Source: Streptomyces sp. CB03234
GTDB lineage: Bacteria > Actinomycetota > Actinomycetes > Streptomycetales > Streptomycetaceae
Direction of reading: 5' to 3'
Assembly: GCF_001905885.1 (NCBI RefSeq)
Contig: NZ_LIYH01000002.1
Coordinates: 239,591 to 303,590, forward strand
DNA: 64,000 bases
Shown here: in pieces, positions 10,215 through 19,956 of the stretch
How positions within the stretch are numbered: position 1 is the stretch's first letter
Layout of the letters: each line of letters opens with the position of its first letter
Notes under the pieces: model-generated
Database searches by the model: none
What the model saw: the letters and a program-made list of their open reading frames with translations, nothing else
Told to the model about the DNA's origin: nothing
Position numbers and translations under genes: made by a program

Positions 10215-11387
10215 GTTCGGTTTCGGTTGCCCCGCCCCGCACGAGGCCCGCACCCGCAGCCGGGGCAGGAGTGTCACATGCCGCCGGGGATCCTCCTCGG
10301 GCCGTCCGTCCGGCACCTCGACGGGGGCCTCGCCGCCGCCCTCGGCGCGGTCGGCCGCCGCTTGGGCGAGCCGCTCGACCAGCAGGTCCGTGGCCAGCCG
10401 GCCCACCTGCCGCTTCGGCGGGGCGACCGCCGTCAGCGGGGTGTCGGCGAGGGCGGCGACCTCGTCGTCATACGCGATCAGAGCCAGGTCCTCCGGCACG
10501 CGTACGCCCAGCTCGGCGAGGCGCTGCACCATCTGGATGGCGTCCACGTCGTTGTGCACCAGGGCCGCGGTGGCCGCGCCCGACGCGACCGCCGAGTGCA
10601 GCGCCCGGACCGCCGCTTCGAACCCCTCCGGATCCAGTTCGGACGGCACCGAGTCGATCACCGGGCCCGGCTCGTCCAGACCCAGCGCGCCCAGCGCCTC
10701 CGCGTATCCCGACCGCACCGCCAGCGCGGTCGGGCTGTCCGCGCGGGCCACCAGCAGCGGCGACCGGTGCCCGAGCCCCACCAGGTGGCGCACGGCCAGG
10801 ACGACGCCGTGCCGGTGGTCGGAGGAGACCCGGTCGAGCCCGTCCAGCGCCGAACCGGGCGTGGCGCGCCGCTCCAGCAGCACGGCGGGCACGGGCAGTT
10901 CGGCGATCCAGTCGCTGTGCTCGGCCTGGTCGCCCGGCGCCCGCCAGCCCGGCGCCACCAGCAGCCCCTCGGCCCCCGCGGCCAGCAGGCCCTCGGTGCG
11001 GGCCCGGTCGTCCTCCGGCCGGTAGTCGGAGATCCGCAGGATCAGCCGCGCGCCCGCCCTGGCCGCCGCCTCGCGCGCACCACGGATCACCTCGGCGAAG
11101 TAGTACGTCGCCGACGGCGCGAGCAGCCCCAGCACCGGGCCGCTGCCCGGCGCCGCGGCCGCCGGCTCCCCGCCCGCGCGCCGCTCGGCCCCGCCCTGCC
11201 CCCGGGGCCACGAGACCTGGCCGTGCACCCGGTCCAGCAGCCCCTTGGCGGCCAGCGCCTCCACGTCCCGGCGTGCGGTCACGGGAGAGACGCCCAGTTG
11301 CGCGGCGAGGTCCGAGACCCGTGCCGTGCCGCGCTCCCGCACCAGGGCCAGCAGACGGTCGTGACGTTCAACAGCACTCTCGCGCAC
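10212..11387 (-). CDS. Transcriptional regulator: DeoR-type HTH fused to a LacI-type sugar-sensing domain
   Basis: The 391-aa product has an N-terminal DeoR winged helix (about residues 5-55: RHDRLLALVRERGTARVSDLA, then VSPVTARRDVEALAAKGLLDRVHG). A periplasmic-binding-protein-like domain follows from about residue 85 (VLGLLAPSATYYFAEVIRGA; VSSDHRHGVVLAVRHLVGLGH; LIAYDDEVAALADTPLTAVAPP), as in LacI/GalR proteins. It probably represses the downstream transporter operon and itself until the imported sugar binds. The hybrid architecture (DeoR HTH rather than LacI HTH) occurs in actinobacteria. Confidence 0.9.
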   Translation of the reverse strand: MRESAVERHDRLLALVRERGTARVSDLAAQLGVSPVTARRDVEALAAKGLLDRVHGQVSWPRGQGGAERRAGGEPAAAAPGSGPVLGLLAPSATYYFAEVIRGAREAAARAGARLILRISDYRPEDDRARTEGLLAAGAEGLLVAPGWRAPGDQAEHSDWIAELPVPAVLLERRATPGSALDGLDRVSSDHRHGVVLAVRHLVGLGHRSPLLVARADSPTALAVRSGYAEALGALGLDEPGPVIDSVPSELDPEGFEAAVRALHSAVASGAATAALVHNDVDAIQMVQRLAELGVRVPEDLALIAYDDEVAALADTPLTAVAPPKRQVGRLATDLLVERLAQAAADRAEGGGEAPVEVPDGRPEEDPRRHVTLLPRLRVRASCGAGQPKPN

Positions 11388-11466
11388 GGCGGAAGTCCCC
11401 CTCGAGGTGTGGTGGATCGGTCGAGCGGTGCCCGTCGTCAGACCCTAATCCACCCGCGACCCGATC

Positions 11467-11521
11467 TGATCGAATAACAAGATCTTCGATCATTCGTTCC
11501 GTGACCATTGACGTTCGATCA
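11467..11521 (-). promoter_or_regulatory. Candidate autoregulatory operator cluster of the DeoR/LacI regulator
   Basis: TGATCGAA (11467-11474) and TTCGATCA (11485-11492) form an inverted repeat of perfect 8-base arms with a 10-base spacer. A further TTCGATCA lies at 11514-11521. The same octamer occurs in front of the transporter gene at 10198. In DNA this G+C rich, four copies limited to the two promoters of one operon suggest a regulator binding site. Confidence 0.55.
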
Positions 11522-11577
11522 CCACTGCGTTCATGATTTCCGGACGAAACGAGACGCGTCGCAGTAGTGAGAGGGGG

Positions 11578-12351
11578 CTACTGCGGCCCGTACTTGCGCC
11601 CCGCCCGCGAGCTCACACCGCCGAGCACGCTGCGCGGCACCAGCTTCACCACACCCATCAGCGCCTTGTAGCGCGGGTCGGGAATGGACAGCGTCCTGCC
11701 CCGCGCCAGATCCGCCAGCGCCGCGGCCACCAGTTTGTCGGCGTCCAGCCACATCCAGCCCGGGATGTTGTCCGTCCCCATCCCCGCCCGCTCGTGGAAC
11801 TCCGTACGCACGAAGCCCGGGCACAGCGCCATCAGCCGCACCCCGCTGCCCGCCAGGTCGCGCGCCGCGCCCTGGGTGAACTGCACGACCCACGCCTTCG
11901 ACGCCCCGTACGTGCCACGCGGTACGAACGCGGCCACCGACGCGACGTTCACCACACCGCCGCGCCCCCGGTCCCGCATCGACGCCGTCGCGGCCGCCGT
12001 CAGCCGCAGCACCGCCTCGCAGTGCACCTTCAGCATCTTCAGCTCGTCGGCCATGGACACGTCCAGGAACCGGCCCTTGTTGCCGAACCCTGCGTTGTTG
12101 ATCAGCAGGTCCACCGGCCGCTTCCGGTCCGACAGCCGTGCCTCCACGGCCGCGATGCCGTCCTCCTCGGCCAGGTCGGCCGCCAGGACCTCGGCCTCGA
12201 TCCCGTGCCGGTCGTGCAGCTCGGTCGCCTGTTCCCGGAGCCGCTTCACATCCCGGGCCACCAGCACCACGTCGCGGCCGTCCGCCGCCAGCCGCCGCGC
12301 GAAGGCGGCCCCGATTCCCGCCGTCGCGCCCGTAATCAGTGCAGTCGTCAT
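11578..12351 (-). CDS. Short-chain dehydrogenase/reductase (classical SDR)
   Basis: The 257-aa product starts at ATG 12351; an in-frame ATG 48 bases upstream would add a poorly conserved Arg-rich tail. It has the cofactor motif TGATAGIG near the N-terminus, an NNAG-type motif (LLINNAGFGN) and the catalytic YGASK with an upstream Ser (NVASVAAF). These enzymes reduce carbonyls with NAD(P)H in the cytoplasm; the substrate is unknown. It is separate from the regulator operon upstream. Confidence 0.9.
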   Translation of the reverse strand: MTTALITGATAGIGAAFARRLAADGRDVVLVARDVKRLREQATELHDRHGIEAEVLAADLAEEDGIAAVEARLSDRKRPVDLLINNAGFGNKGRFLDVSMADELKMLKVHCEAVLRLTAAATASMRDRGRGGVVNVASVAAFVPRGTYGASKAWVVQFTQGAARDLAGSGVRLMALCPGFVRTEFHERAGMGTDNIPGWMWLDADKLVAAALADLARGRTLSIPDPRYKALMGVVKLVPRSVLGGVSSRAGRKYGPQ

Positions 12352-12465
12352 ACGCGGCACGTTAGTGCCCCGCGCGGAGGAAGCAGCGCGCGGTCCCATG
12401 GGGCGGCGGACGGGCCACCGTACATGTACGGAGTATCGGGATCCGCCGCACCGCCCGCCGCGGAC

Positions 12466-13137
12466 TCAGGCGCTACGGGTCGTCTTCGCGACGTACGTGA
12501 GTGCCGCCTCGCGCACCTCCGGGTCCAGCGCCTCGCCCGCCGCGAGCGTGCGCGGCAGCAGCTCCCGCTGGAGCGTGGACGCCCGGAAGGTCAACTCGAC
12601 CGTCACCTCGTGGTCCGGCCGGTGCACCACTTCGATCGCGTCACCCGGGCTGATCTCCCCCGGCTCGACGACCCTGAGGTACGGGCCCGGGGCGGCGCGT
12701 CGCGTGAACCGCCTGACCCAGCCCCTCTCGCCCAGCCAGCTCGCGAACGTACGGCACGGAATGCGCACGGACGCCACCTCCAGCACCGCCGAACCGATCC
12801 GCCAACGCTCGCCTATGAGCGCGGCGTTGACATCGATCCCGCAGGTGGTGAGGTTCTCCCCGAACGCGCCGTCGGCCAGCGGGCGCCCCAACTCGCCCTG
12901 CCAGTAGTCCAGGTCCTCGCGCGCGAACGCGTACACCGCCTGGTGGGTCCCGCCGTGGTGGCGCAGGTCGCAGACCGCGTCCCCGGCCACGCCGCTCGCC
13001 CCCTGCCCCTTGGGACCCGGATCGGCCACCCGGACGGGGCCGTCGGCCGGCCGCTTGTCGATGCCCGTCGTACCGCTCGGCGCGTCGGTGTATTCCACGG
13101 CCTTGGGCCGCCCCACATTGACGGCGAGAACTCTCAT
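12466..13137 (-). CDS. MOSC domain protein
   Basis: The 223-aa product shows the MOSC (molybdenum cofactor sulfurase C-terminal) pattern: LRHHGGTHQAVYAFAREDLDYW, GAFGENLTTCGIDV, and a conserved cysteine in VRIPCRTFASWLG, which in the family relates to sulfur transfer to the Mo cofactor. It resembles stand-alone YiiM-like proteins that help molybdenum enzymes detoxify N-hydroxylated compounds. It is divergent from the LysR gene with an 80-base shared promoter region, so LysR control is plausible. Confidence 0.88.
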   Translation of the reverse strand: MRVLAVNVGRPKAVEYTDAPSGTTGIDKRPADGPVRVADPGPKGQGASGVAGDAVCDLRHHGGTHQAVYAFAREDLDYWQGELGRPLADGAFGENLTTCGIDVNAALIGERWRIGSAVLEVASVRIPCRTFASWLGERGWVRRFTRRAAPGPYLRVVEPGEISPGDAIEVVHRPDHEVTVELTFRASTLQRELLPRTLAAGEALDPEVREAALTYVAKTTRSA

Positions 13138-13217
13138 GACGACACGCTAGCCCGAGCGCCCTCAAAGCAGCCATCGGATATTTCGCGCGCAGCCCAAGCG
13201 AGCCTTATATTCAAAGG

Positions 13218-14111
13218 GTGATCGAAGCCCGTCATCTGCGCGTCCTCCGCGCCGTCGCCGCCACCGGCTCCTTCTCCGCGGCCGCGCGCGAACTGGGCTG
13301 CACCCAGCCCGCGGTGAGCCAGCAGATGAAGGCGCTCGAATCGTCGGCGGGCACGCCGCTGCTGATCCGTACGGGCCGGGAAATGCGGCTGACCCAGGCC
13401 GGCGAGGCGCTCGTACGCCATGCCGCCGGCATCCTCGCGGGCCTCACGGCCGCCGAGGAGGAGATCGCCGCCATCGCGGGCCTGCGGGCCGGGCGCGTCC
13501 GGCTGGTGTCGTTCCCCAGCGGCAGCTCCACCCTCGTCCCGAACGCCCTCGCCGCACTCCGCGCGGCCCACCCCGGCACCCGGGTCTCGCTCGTCGAGGC
13601 GGAGCCGCCCCGCTCGGTGGAGATGCTCCGCGACGGCGACTGCGACGTGGCGCTCGCGTTCCGCTACCGCCCGGCCGTCGCGGAGTGGGACGACCTCGTC
13701 GTACGCCCGCTCCTCGCCGACCGCCTGGTCGGCCTGGTCCCGGAGGGGCACCGCCTCGCGGACGCCGGGGCCGTGGCCATCGGGGAACTGGCCGAGGAGT
13801 CGTGGATCGCGGGCTGCCCGCGCTGCCGGCGCCAACTCGTGGAGGTGTGCGAGGGCGCCGGTTTCACCCCGCGCATCGACTTCGCGACCGATGACTACCC
13901 GGCGGTGATCGGCCTGGTCGGCGCGGGCCTCGGGGTCGCGGTACTGCCCGAGCTGGCCATCCGCTCGGTACGCCCCCGGGGCGCGAGGACCGTGGCGGTG
14001 GAACCGGCCGTCGAGCGGGAGATCGTCGCCCTCACCCTCCCCGACCTGGCCAAGGTCCCGGCGGTCGCGGCCACCCTCGACCAGTTGACGCGCGCGGCCG
14101 CCCTCGCGTAA
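13218..14111 (+). CDS. LysR-family transcriptional regulator
   Basis: The 297-aa product begins at GTG 13218 with a canonical LysR winged helix (HLRVLRAVAATGSFSAAARELG, then TQPAVSQQMKALE), followed by a substrate-binding domain with the usual VRLVSFPSGSSTLVPNAL and GLGVAVLPELA segments. Such regulators usually bind the divergent intergenic region, here in front of the MOSC gene. The extreme C-terminus (TRAAALA, stop) is encoded by the first unit of a 33-bp tandem repeat that continues past the stop codon. Confidence 0.93.
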   Translation: MIEARHLRVLRAVAATGSFSAAARELGCTQPAVSQQMKALESSAGTPLLIRTGREMRLTQAGEALVRHAAGILAGLTAAEEEIAAIAGLRAGRVRLVSFPSGSSTLVPNALAALRAAHPGTRVSLVEAEPPRSVEMLRDGDCDVALAFRYRPAVAEWDDLVVRPLLADRLVGLVPEGHRLADAGAVAIGELAEESWIAGCPRCRRQLVEVCEGAGFTPRIDFATDDYPAVIGLVGAGLGVAVLPELAIRSVRPRGARTVAVEPAVEREIVALTLPDLAKVPAVAATLDQLTRAAALA

Positions 14112-14190
14112 GCCCGCTCCACGCGCGCGGCCGCCCTCGCGTAAACCCGCTCCACGCGCGCGCCCTGGCGTAGACCCGCTCCACGCGCGC
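14088..14190 (+). repeat. 33-bp tandem repeat spanning the LysR stop codon
   Basis: Units start at 14088, 14121, 14154 and (partial) 14183. Each contains ACGCGCGCGGCCGCCCTCGC or a decayed form, then GTAA or GTAG and CCCGCTCC. The first unit includes the LysR C-terminus and stop, and the second repeats the stop in a non-coding copy. The pattern looks like slippage or local duplication of the gene end. It fills much of the 120-base gap before the converging whiD gene. Confidence 0.85.
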
Positions 14191-14231
14191 GTGGGTGCCT
14201 GGGAGTCGGGAGCCGGCGCAGAAACGTTCCT

Positions 14232-14552
14232 TCAGGCGCGGCTCGGCGTCCCGGACGACGTCGTGATGAGACGGTTGCGGGCTCGTCCCATGAGTTCCTC
14301 GCGTTCGTCCTCGGTGAGGCCGCCCCATACGCCGTAGGGCTCCCGCACGGCCAGCGCGTGGGCCGCGCACTGCGCGCGGACCGGGCACCGCATGCAGACC
14401 TCTTTCGCCGAGTTCTCGCGCGCACTCCGCGCCGCGCCACGCTCCCCCTCGGGGTGGAAGAAGAGCGAACTGTCGACCCCCCGGCAGGCCGCGAGCAGCT
14501 GCCAGTCCCACAGGTCGGCGTTGGGTCCGGGAAGGCGGGAGAAATCTGCCAT
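14232..14552 (-). CDS. whiD: WhiB-family iron-sulfur regulator WhiD
   Basis: The 106-aa product has the four [4Fe-4S] ligands C23, C53, C56 and C62 (CMRCPVRAQC), the GVWGG turn (REPYGVWGGLTEDERE) and a basic C-terminal tail. The N-terminal MADFSRLPGPNADLWDWQLL is the WhiD signature as I remember it. WhiD acts in the cytoplasm with the principal sigma factor and is needed for late spore maturation. Position next to bldM supports the assignment. Ribosome site AAGGGG lies upstream of ATG 14552. Confidence 0.95.
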   Translation of the reverse strand: MADFSRLPGPNADLWDWQLLAACRGVDSSLFFHPEGERGAARSARENSAKEVCMRCPVRAQCAAHALAVREPYGVWGGLTEDEREELMGRARNRLITTSSGTPSRA

Positions 14553-14634
14553 AGCGCATGTCCCCTTGGTTCCGGTACTGAGCGGGTGAGTGGGCTGATA
14601 CAGCCACGACCGTACAACTACTGTCTAAGTAGAT

Positions 14635-14645
14635 GTAAATATGAC
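14635..14645 (-). promoter_or_regulatory. AT-rich promoter motif upstream of whiD, shared with the sugar dehydrogenase gene
   Basis: On the minus strand the sequence GTCATATTTAC lies about 83 bases upstream of the whiD start. It is followed by a CTA and a GACA at the same spacing as in the identical motif at 21287-21297, about 89 bases upstream of the nucleotide-sugar dehydrogenase. It is probably a promoter or regulator site; the binding protein is unknown. The rest of the 390-base whiD-bldM intergenic region shows only the bldM promoter described separately. Confidence 0.45.
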
Positions 14646-14790
14646 TCATTGCGAATCTAGCCACAGACACCGACAAAGTGAAGGAAAAGCCGCTAAATGG
14701 GGCATAGCTCTGAGTGAAGCACCGGTGACCTGCGTCGCTCTCCTCCGTACGCGCTCCCTCACGTAGAGTGCCGAAGGGGGAGGGCGTACC

Positions 14791-14818
14791 CGTAACTCTT
14801 TCGAGTGACCGTCGTTGA
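14791..14818 (+). promoter_or_regulatory. Candidate sigma-BldN-type promoter of bldM
   Basis: CGTAAC (14791-14796), 16 bases, then CGTTGA (14813-14818), about 125 bases upstream of the bldM ATG. From memory, bldMp1 in S. coelicolor is a direct sigma-BldN target with hexamers of this form, so this is very probably the developmental promoter. A second promoter is known in S. coelicolor but I did not identify one here. Confidence 0.7.
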
Positions 14819-14942
14819 GAGTGCGGAGGCGGTTGAAAGAACAAGCGCTCGGGCAGATGTCCGGGGGCGTCAACCGCACAGGTGACGATACGTAACCAGC
14901 CTGGAGGCTCAAGGTGACGCGCATCAGCTGCGGAGGACGGCC

Positions 14943-15554
14943 ATGACATCCGTCCTCGTCTGCGACGACTCCCCGCTTGCCCGAGAAGCGCTCCGCCGCG
15001 CCGTCGCGACGGTGCCCGGCGTCGAGCGTGTGACGACCGCGGCCAACGGCGAGGAAGTCCTCCGCCGCTGGGGCGCGGACCGCTCGGACCTGATTCTGAT
15101 GGACGTACGCATGCCCGGTCTGGGCGGCGTGGAGACCGTGCGCCGGCTGCTCTCCGCGGACCCCGGCGCCCGCATCATCATGCTCACCGTCGCCGAGGAC
15201 CTGGACGGGGTGGCGCTCGCCGTCGCCGCCGGCGCCCGTGGATACCTGCACAAGGACGCCTCGCGCGCCGAGCTGCGGGCCACGGTCACCCAGGCGCTCG
15301 CCGACCCGACCTGGCGGCTCGCCCCGCGCCGGCTGCGCTCGGCCGAGATGGGCGCCGCGCCCACCCTCACCGCGCGCGAGATCCAGGTGCTGGAGGGCAT
15401 GAGCCACGGACGCTCCAACGCGGAGATCGGCCGCGAGCTCTTCCTCTCCGAGGACACGGTCAAGACGCACGCCAGAAGGCTCTTCAAGAAGCTGGGCGCA
15501 TCGGACCGGGCGCACGCCGTCGCGCTCGGATTCCGCTGGGGCCTGGTGCGCTAG
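14943..15554 (+). CDS. bldM: Orphan atypical response regulator BldM
   Basis: The 203-aa product combines a receiver domain (VLVCDDSPLAREALRRAV; D54 in LILMDVRMPG; K-containing GYLHKDAS) with a LuxR-type HTH (LTAREIQVLEGMSHGRSNAE, then LSEDTVKTHARRLFKKLG). No histidine kinase gene adjoins it, consistent with BldM being an orphan regulator whose receiver is not thought to need phosphorylation. BldM homodimers, and heterodimers with WhiI, switch on genes for aerial hyphae and sporulation. It is divergent from whiD, with a sigma-BldN-like promoter in front. Confidence 0.95.
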   Translation: MTSVLVCDDSPLAREALRRAVATVPGVERVTTAANGEEVLRRWGADRSDLILMDVRMPGLGGVETVRRLLSADPGARIIMLTVAEDLDGVALAVAAGARGYLHKDASRAELRATVTQALADPTWRLAPRRLRSAEMGAAPTLTAREIQVLEGMSHGRSNAEIGRELFLSEDTVKTHARRLFKKLGASDRAHAVALGFRWGLVR

Positions 15555-15697
15555 CGCGTGACCGTATCGATCCCCGTCCGCCGCCCGGCGGACGGGGCGG
15601 CGGAGGCCCGATATCTGTTTCCGGCGCGATGCCGCATCCTTGAAGGGTGGAGTTCCTCGGGGACGAGTCGATCGAGCGGCAGGGGAGGGCGCAGGAG

Positions 15698-16375
15698 ATG
15701 ACGTCCGGCGCACCTGCTCATAACGCTTCGGTGCACAACAGTGGACGCGGTGAGGCGGGCGAAGAGCCGCCAAGGCACCATGGACCGATGCGCGACGACG
15801 AGGCGGCCCATGCCCACGGGGCCATCGGTGCACTCGTACACCGTGCGGTCGAAGGCGACGAGCAGGCCACGCACGATCTCCTGGCCCACGTCCACCCCCT
15901 GGCCCTGCGGTACTGCCGTACGCGGCTGAACCGCCTGCCCGGCGACGCGCGCCACTTCGTCGAGGACCTGGCCCAAGAGGTCTGCGTCGCCGTGCTGATG
16001 GCCCTGCCGCGCTACAAGGACACCGGGCGCCCCTTCGAGGCGTTCGTGTTCGCCATCGCCGGCCACAAGGTCGCCGATCTCCAGCGGGCCGCCATGCGGC
16101 ACCCCGGCTCCACCGCCGTGCCCTCCGACGAGATGCCCGAGCGGCCCGACGACTCCCTCGGCCCCGAGGAGCGCGCGCTGCTCAGCGACGACGCGGAGTG
16201 GGCCAAGCGCCTGCTCGCCAACCTCCCCGAGAACCAGCGTGAGCTGCTGGTGCTGCGGGTCGCGGTCGGCCTGACCGCCGAGGAGACCGGCCAGATGCTC
16301 GGCATGTCCCCCGGGGCGGTACGGGTGGCGCAGCACCGCGCGCTGAGCCGGCTGCGGGCGCTCGCCGAACAGTGA
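15698..16375 (+). CDS. shbA: ECF sigma factor (ShbA / SigD-like)
   Basis: The 225-aa product contains sigma region 2 ([16 protein letters not shown], then [19 protein letters not shown]) and region 4 ([20 protein letters not shown], then [20 protein letters not shown]). I prefer ATG 15698 because AGGGGAGGG lies eight bases upstream; GTG 15647 and ATG 15788 are alternatives. The position between bldM and guaB matches SCO4769 and mycobacterial sigD. In S. griseus the orthologue ShbA drives transcription of the principal sigma gene hrdB. No anti-sigma gene is adjacent. Confidence 0.85.
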   Translation: MTSGAPAHNASVHNSGRGEAGEEPPRHHGPMRDDEAAHAHGAIGALVHRAVEGDEQATHDLLAHVHPLALRYCRTRLNRLPGDARHFVEDLAQEVCVAVLMALPRYKDTGRPFEAFVFAIAGHKVADLQRAAMRHPGSTAVPSDEMPERPDDSLGPEERALLSDDAEWAKRLLANLPENQRELLVLRVAVGLTAEETGQMLGMSPGAVRVAQHRALSRLRALAEQ

Positions 16376-16466
16376 GCCGTCCTTCCCGATGTGGGCCGTA
16401 CGTGTGAACGTACAAACCTTCTGGGTGATCTTGCTCGTGGAATGAGACACGGCCGCAGGCCGTTAG

Positions 16467-18011
<1,545 letters not shown>

Positions 18012-18037
18012 TTCAGGAAGTAGCCCACGCGCGCGTA

Positions 18038-18073
18038 GGGGGCGGTTCCGGCATACGGCCGGGAACCGCCCCC
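18038..18073 (+). terminator. Intrinsic terminator between guaB and guaB3
   Basis: A 12-bp GC-rich stem (18038-18049 with 18062-18073) encloses a loop that can itself pair (GGC/GCC). There is no T-run, as is common in Streptomyces. It suggests guaB3 is transcribed mainly from its own promoter. Confidence 0.75.
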
Positions 18074-18129
18074 CACGCGTGTGTCGGGGATACTGGTAGG
18101 CGCAGACGTAGAGGGAAAGGCCACACATC

Positions 18130-19254
18130 GTGACTGAGATCGAGATCGGGCGCGGCAAGCGCGGCCGCAGGGCGTACGCGTTCGACGACATCGCCGTCGT
18201 ACCGAGCCGGCGCACCCGGGACCCGAAGGAGGTCTCGATCGCCTGGCAGATCGACGCCTACCGCTTCGAGCTGCCGTTCCTGGCCGCTCCCATGGACTCG
18301 GTGGTCTCCCCGCAGACCGCCATCCGCATCGGCCAGCTGGGCGGCCTCGGCGTCCTCAACCTCGAGGGCCTGTGGACCCGGTACGAGGACCCGCAGCCGC
18401 TGCTGGACGAGATCGCCGAGCTCCCCACGGAGACCGCGACCCGCCGTCTGCAGGAGATCTACGCGGCCCCGATCCAGGAGGAGCTGATCGGGCAGCGCAT
18501 CAAGGAGGTGCGCGACTCGGGCGTGGTCACCGCGGCCGCCCTCTCGCCGCAGCGCACCGCCCAGTTCTCCAAGGCAGTCGTCGACGCCGGGGTGGACATC
18601 TTCGTCATCCGCGGGACGACCGTCTCCGCCGAGCACGTGTCGGGCGCCGCCGAGCCGCTGAACCTGAAGCAGTTCATCTACGAGCTGGACGTCCCCGTCA
18701 TCGTCGGCGGCTGCGCCACCTACACCGCCGCCCTGCACCTGATGCGTACGGGCGCGGCGGGCGTCCTCGTCGGCTTCGGCGGCGGCGCCGCGCACACCAC
18801 CCGTAACGTGCTGGGCATCCAGGTCCCGATGGCCACCGCCGTCGCGGACGTCGCGGCCGCGCGCCGGGACTACATGGACGAGTCCGGCGGCCGGTACGTC
18901 CACGTCATCGCGGACGGCGGCGTGGGCTGGTCCGGCGACCTGCCCAAGGCCATCGCGTGCGGCGCCGACTCGGTGATGATCGGCTCCCCGCTCGCGCGGG
19001 CGACCGACGCGCCGGGCAAGGGCCACCACTGGGGCATGGAGGCCGTCCACGAGGACGTGCCGCGCGGCAAGCTGGTCGACCTCGGCATCGTCGGTACGAC
19101 CGAGGAGATCCTGGCCGGCCCGTCGCACTCGCCGGACGGGTCGATGAACTTCTTCGGCGCGCTGCGCCGCGCGATGGCGACGACGGGCTACAGCGAGCTC
19201 AAGGAGTTCCAGCGCGTCGAGGTCACCGTCGCGGACGCCCAGCACAAGCGCTGA
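18130..19254 (+). CDS. guaB3: GuaB3-family IMP dehydrogenase paralogue (no CBS domains)
   Basis: The 374-aa product aligns with the IMPDH/GMP reductase barrel (YAFDDIAVVPSRRTRDPKEV; AAPMDSVVSPQTAIRIGQLGGLGVLNLEGL; VIADGGVGWSGDLPKAIACGADSVMIGSPLARA) but lacks the CBS pair. At the catalytic loop GGGAAHTTRN the nucleophilic Cys is replaced by His (H222). Actinobacteria keep this second gene next to guaB; its reaction is not evident from sequence, and it could be a GMP reductase-like or regulatory purine enzyme. Start GTG 18130. Confidence 0.92.
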   Translation: MTEIEIGRGKRGRRAYAFDDIAVVPSRRTRDPKEVSIAWQIDAYRFELPFLAAPMDSVVSPQTAIRIGQLGGLGVLNLEGLWTRYEDPQPLLDEIAELPTETATRRLQEIYAAPIQEELIGQRIKEVRDSGVVTAAALSPQRTAQFSKAVVDAGVDIFVIRGTTVSAEHVSGAAEPLNLKQFIYELDVPVIVGGCATYTAALHLMRTGAAGVLVGFGGGAAHTTRNVLGIQVPMATAVADVAAARRDYMDESGGRYVHVIADGGVGWSGDLPKAIACGADSVMIGSPLARATDAPGKGHHWGMEAVHEDVPRGKLVDLGIVGTTEEILAGPSHSPDGSMNFFGALRRAMATTGYSELKEFQRVEVTVADAQHKR

Positions 19255-19277
19255 CCCGCTGGTCGTACGTACGCGTG

Positions 19278-19310
19278 AGGGGCCCGCACCGGACGACGGT
19301 GCGGGCCCCT
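19278..19310 (+). terminator. Intrinsic terminator after guaB3 (probably bidirectional)
   Basis: A perfect 13-bp stem (19278-19290 with 19298-19310) with a seven-base loop lies between guaB3 and the converging membrane-protein gene ending at 19328. Confidence 0.88.
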
Positions 19311-19327
19311 TCGGCGTACGCCGCGTC

Positions 19328-19813
19328 CTAGGAGTTGGCCTTCTTGGCGCCCGCGAAGGCGGTGACCGCGGCGAGGGCGAGGAAGAGGTACGTCATGCCG
19401 TCCGCGGCTTCCTTCCACGCGTCCATCAGCGTGCCGGAGTCCTCCAGGAGGATCTCGGGCGCGGACCCGCCGACGAGGTTGCTGAAGATGACCGCTATCG
19501 CGACCAGCTGGCCGAGGTAGACGGCACCGATCGACAGGATCGCGGCGATGACGGGCAGCGCCGGGCTGCGGCCACCGACCTTCGCGGCGGCGAAGCCGAC
19601 CAGGAAGCCGACGCCGACCGCGGCGTACCCGATCTCGCGCTCGATCGCGCCACCGATGGCGCCGTACGCGACGGCGGCGACGAGAGCGGCCACGAGCGCG
19701 ACGACCACACCGAGCGCGACATTGTTCCGCGCGGGGGCCGGCGCGGGCGCGGGCGGGTACGGCGCCTGACCTGCGGCGAACGGGTTGCCGGGCGGCGGGG
19801 TGGGCTGGCTCAT
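19328..19813 (-). CDS. Small multi-pass membrane protein with Pro/Ala-rich cytoplasmic tail
   Basis: The 161-aa product starts at ATG 19813. An N-terminal Pro/Gly/Ala tail (about 30 residues) precedes about four hydrophobic segments (VALGVVVALVAALVAAVAYG; YAAVGVGFLVGFAAAKV; ALPVIAAILSIGAVYLGQLV; MTYLFLALAAVTAFAGAKK). No catalytic motif is seen and the family was not recognised. The longer upstream open frame overlaps the sugar dehydrogenase gene and is spurious. Confidence 0.75.
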   Translation of the reverse strand: MSQPTPPPGNPFAAGQAPYPPAPAPAPARNNVALGVVVALVAALVAAVAYGAIGGAIEREIGYAAVGVGFLVGFAAAKVGGRSPALPVIAAILSIGAVYLGQLVAIAVIFSNLVGGSAPEILLEDSGTLMDAWKEAADGMTYLFLALAAVTAFAGAKKANS

Positions 19814-19956
19814 GCTGGGAATCCCCCTGGGTTGGTTTTCACAGGTCTGTACGCACTTGTGTGCGCATAAGATCGCTGTGAGTTCAGAGGGCCGGAGACT
19901 AGCAGGCCGGTCCGACAATCGGGCCGGGCTTTTCTCCGTGGTGCCGCCCGGGCCCG

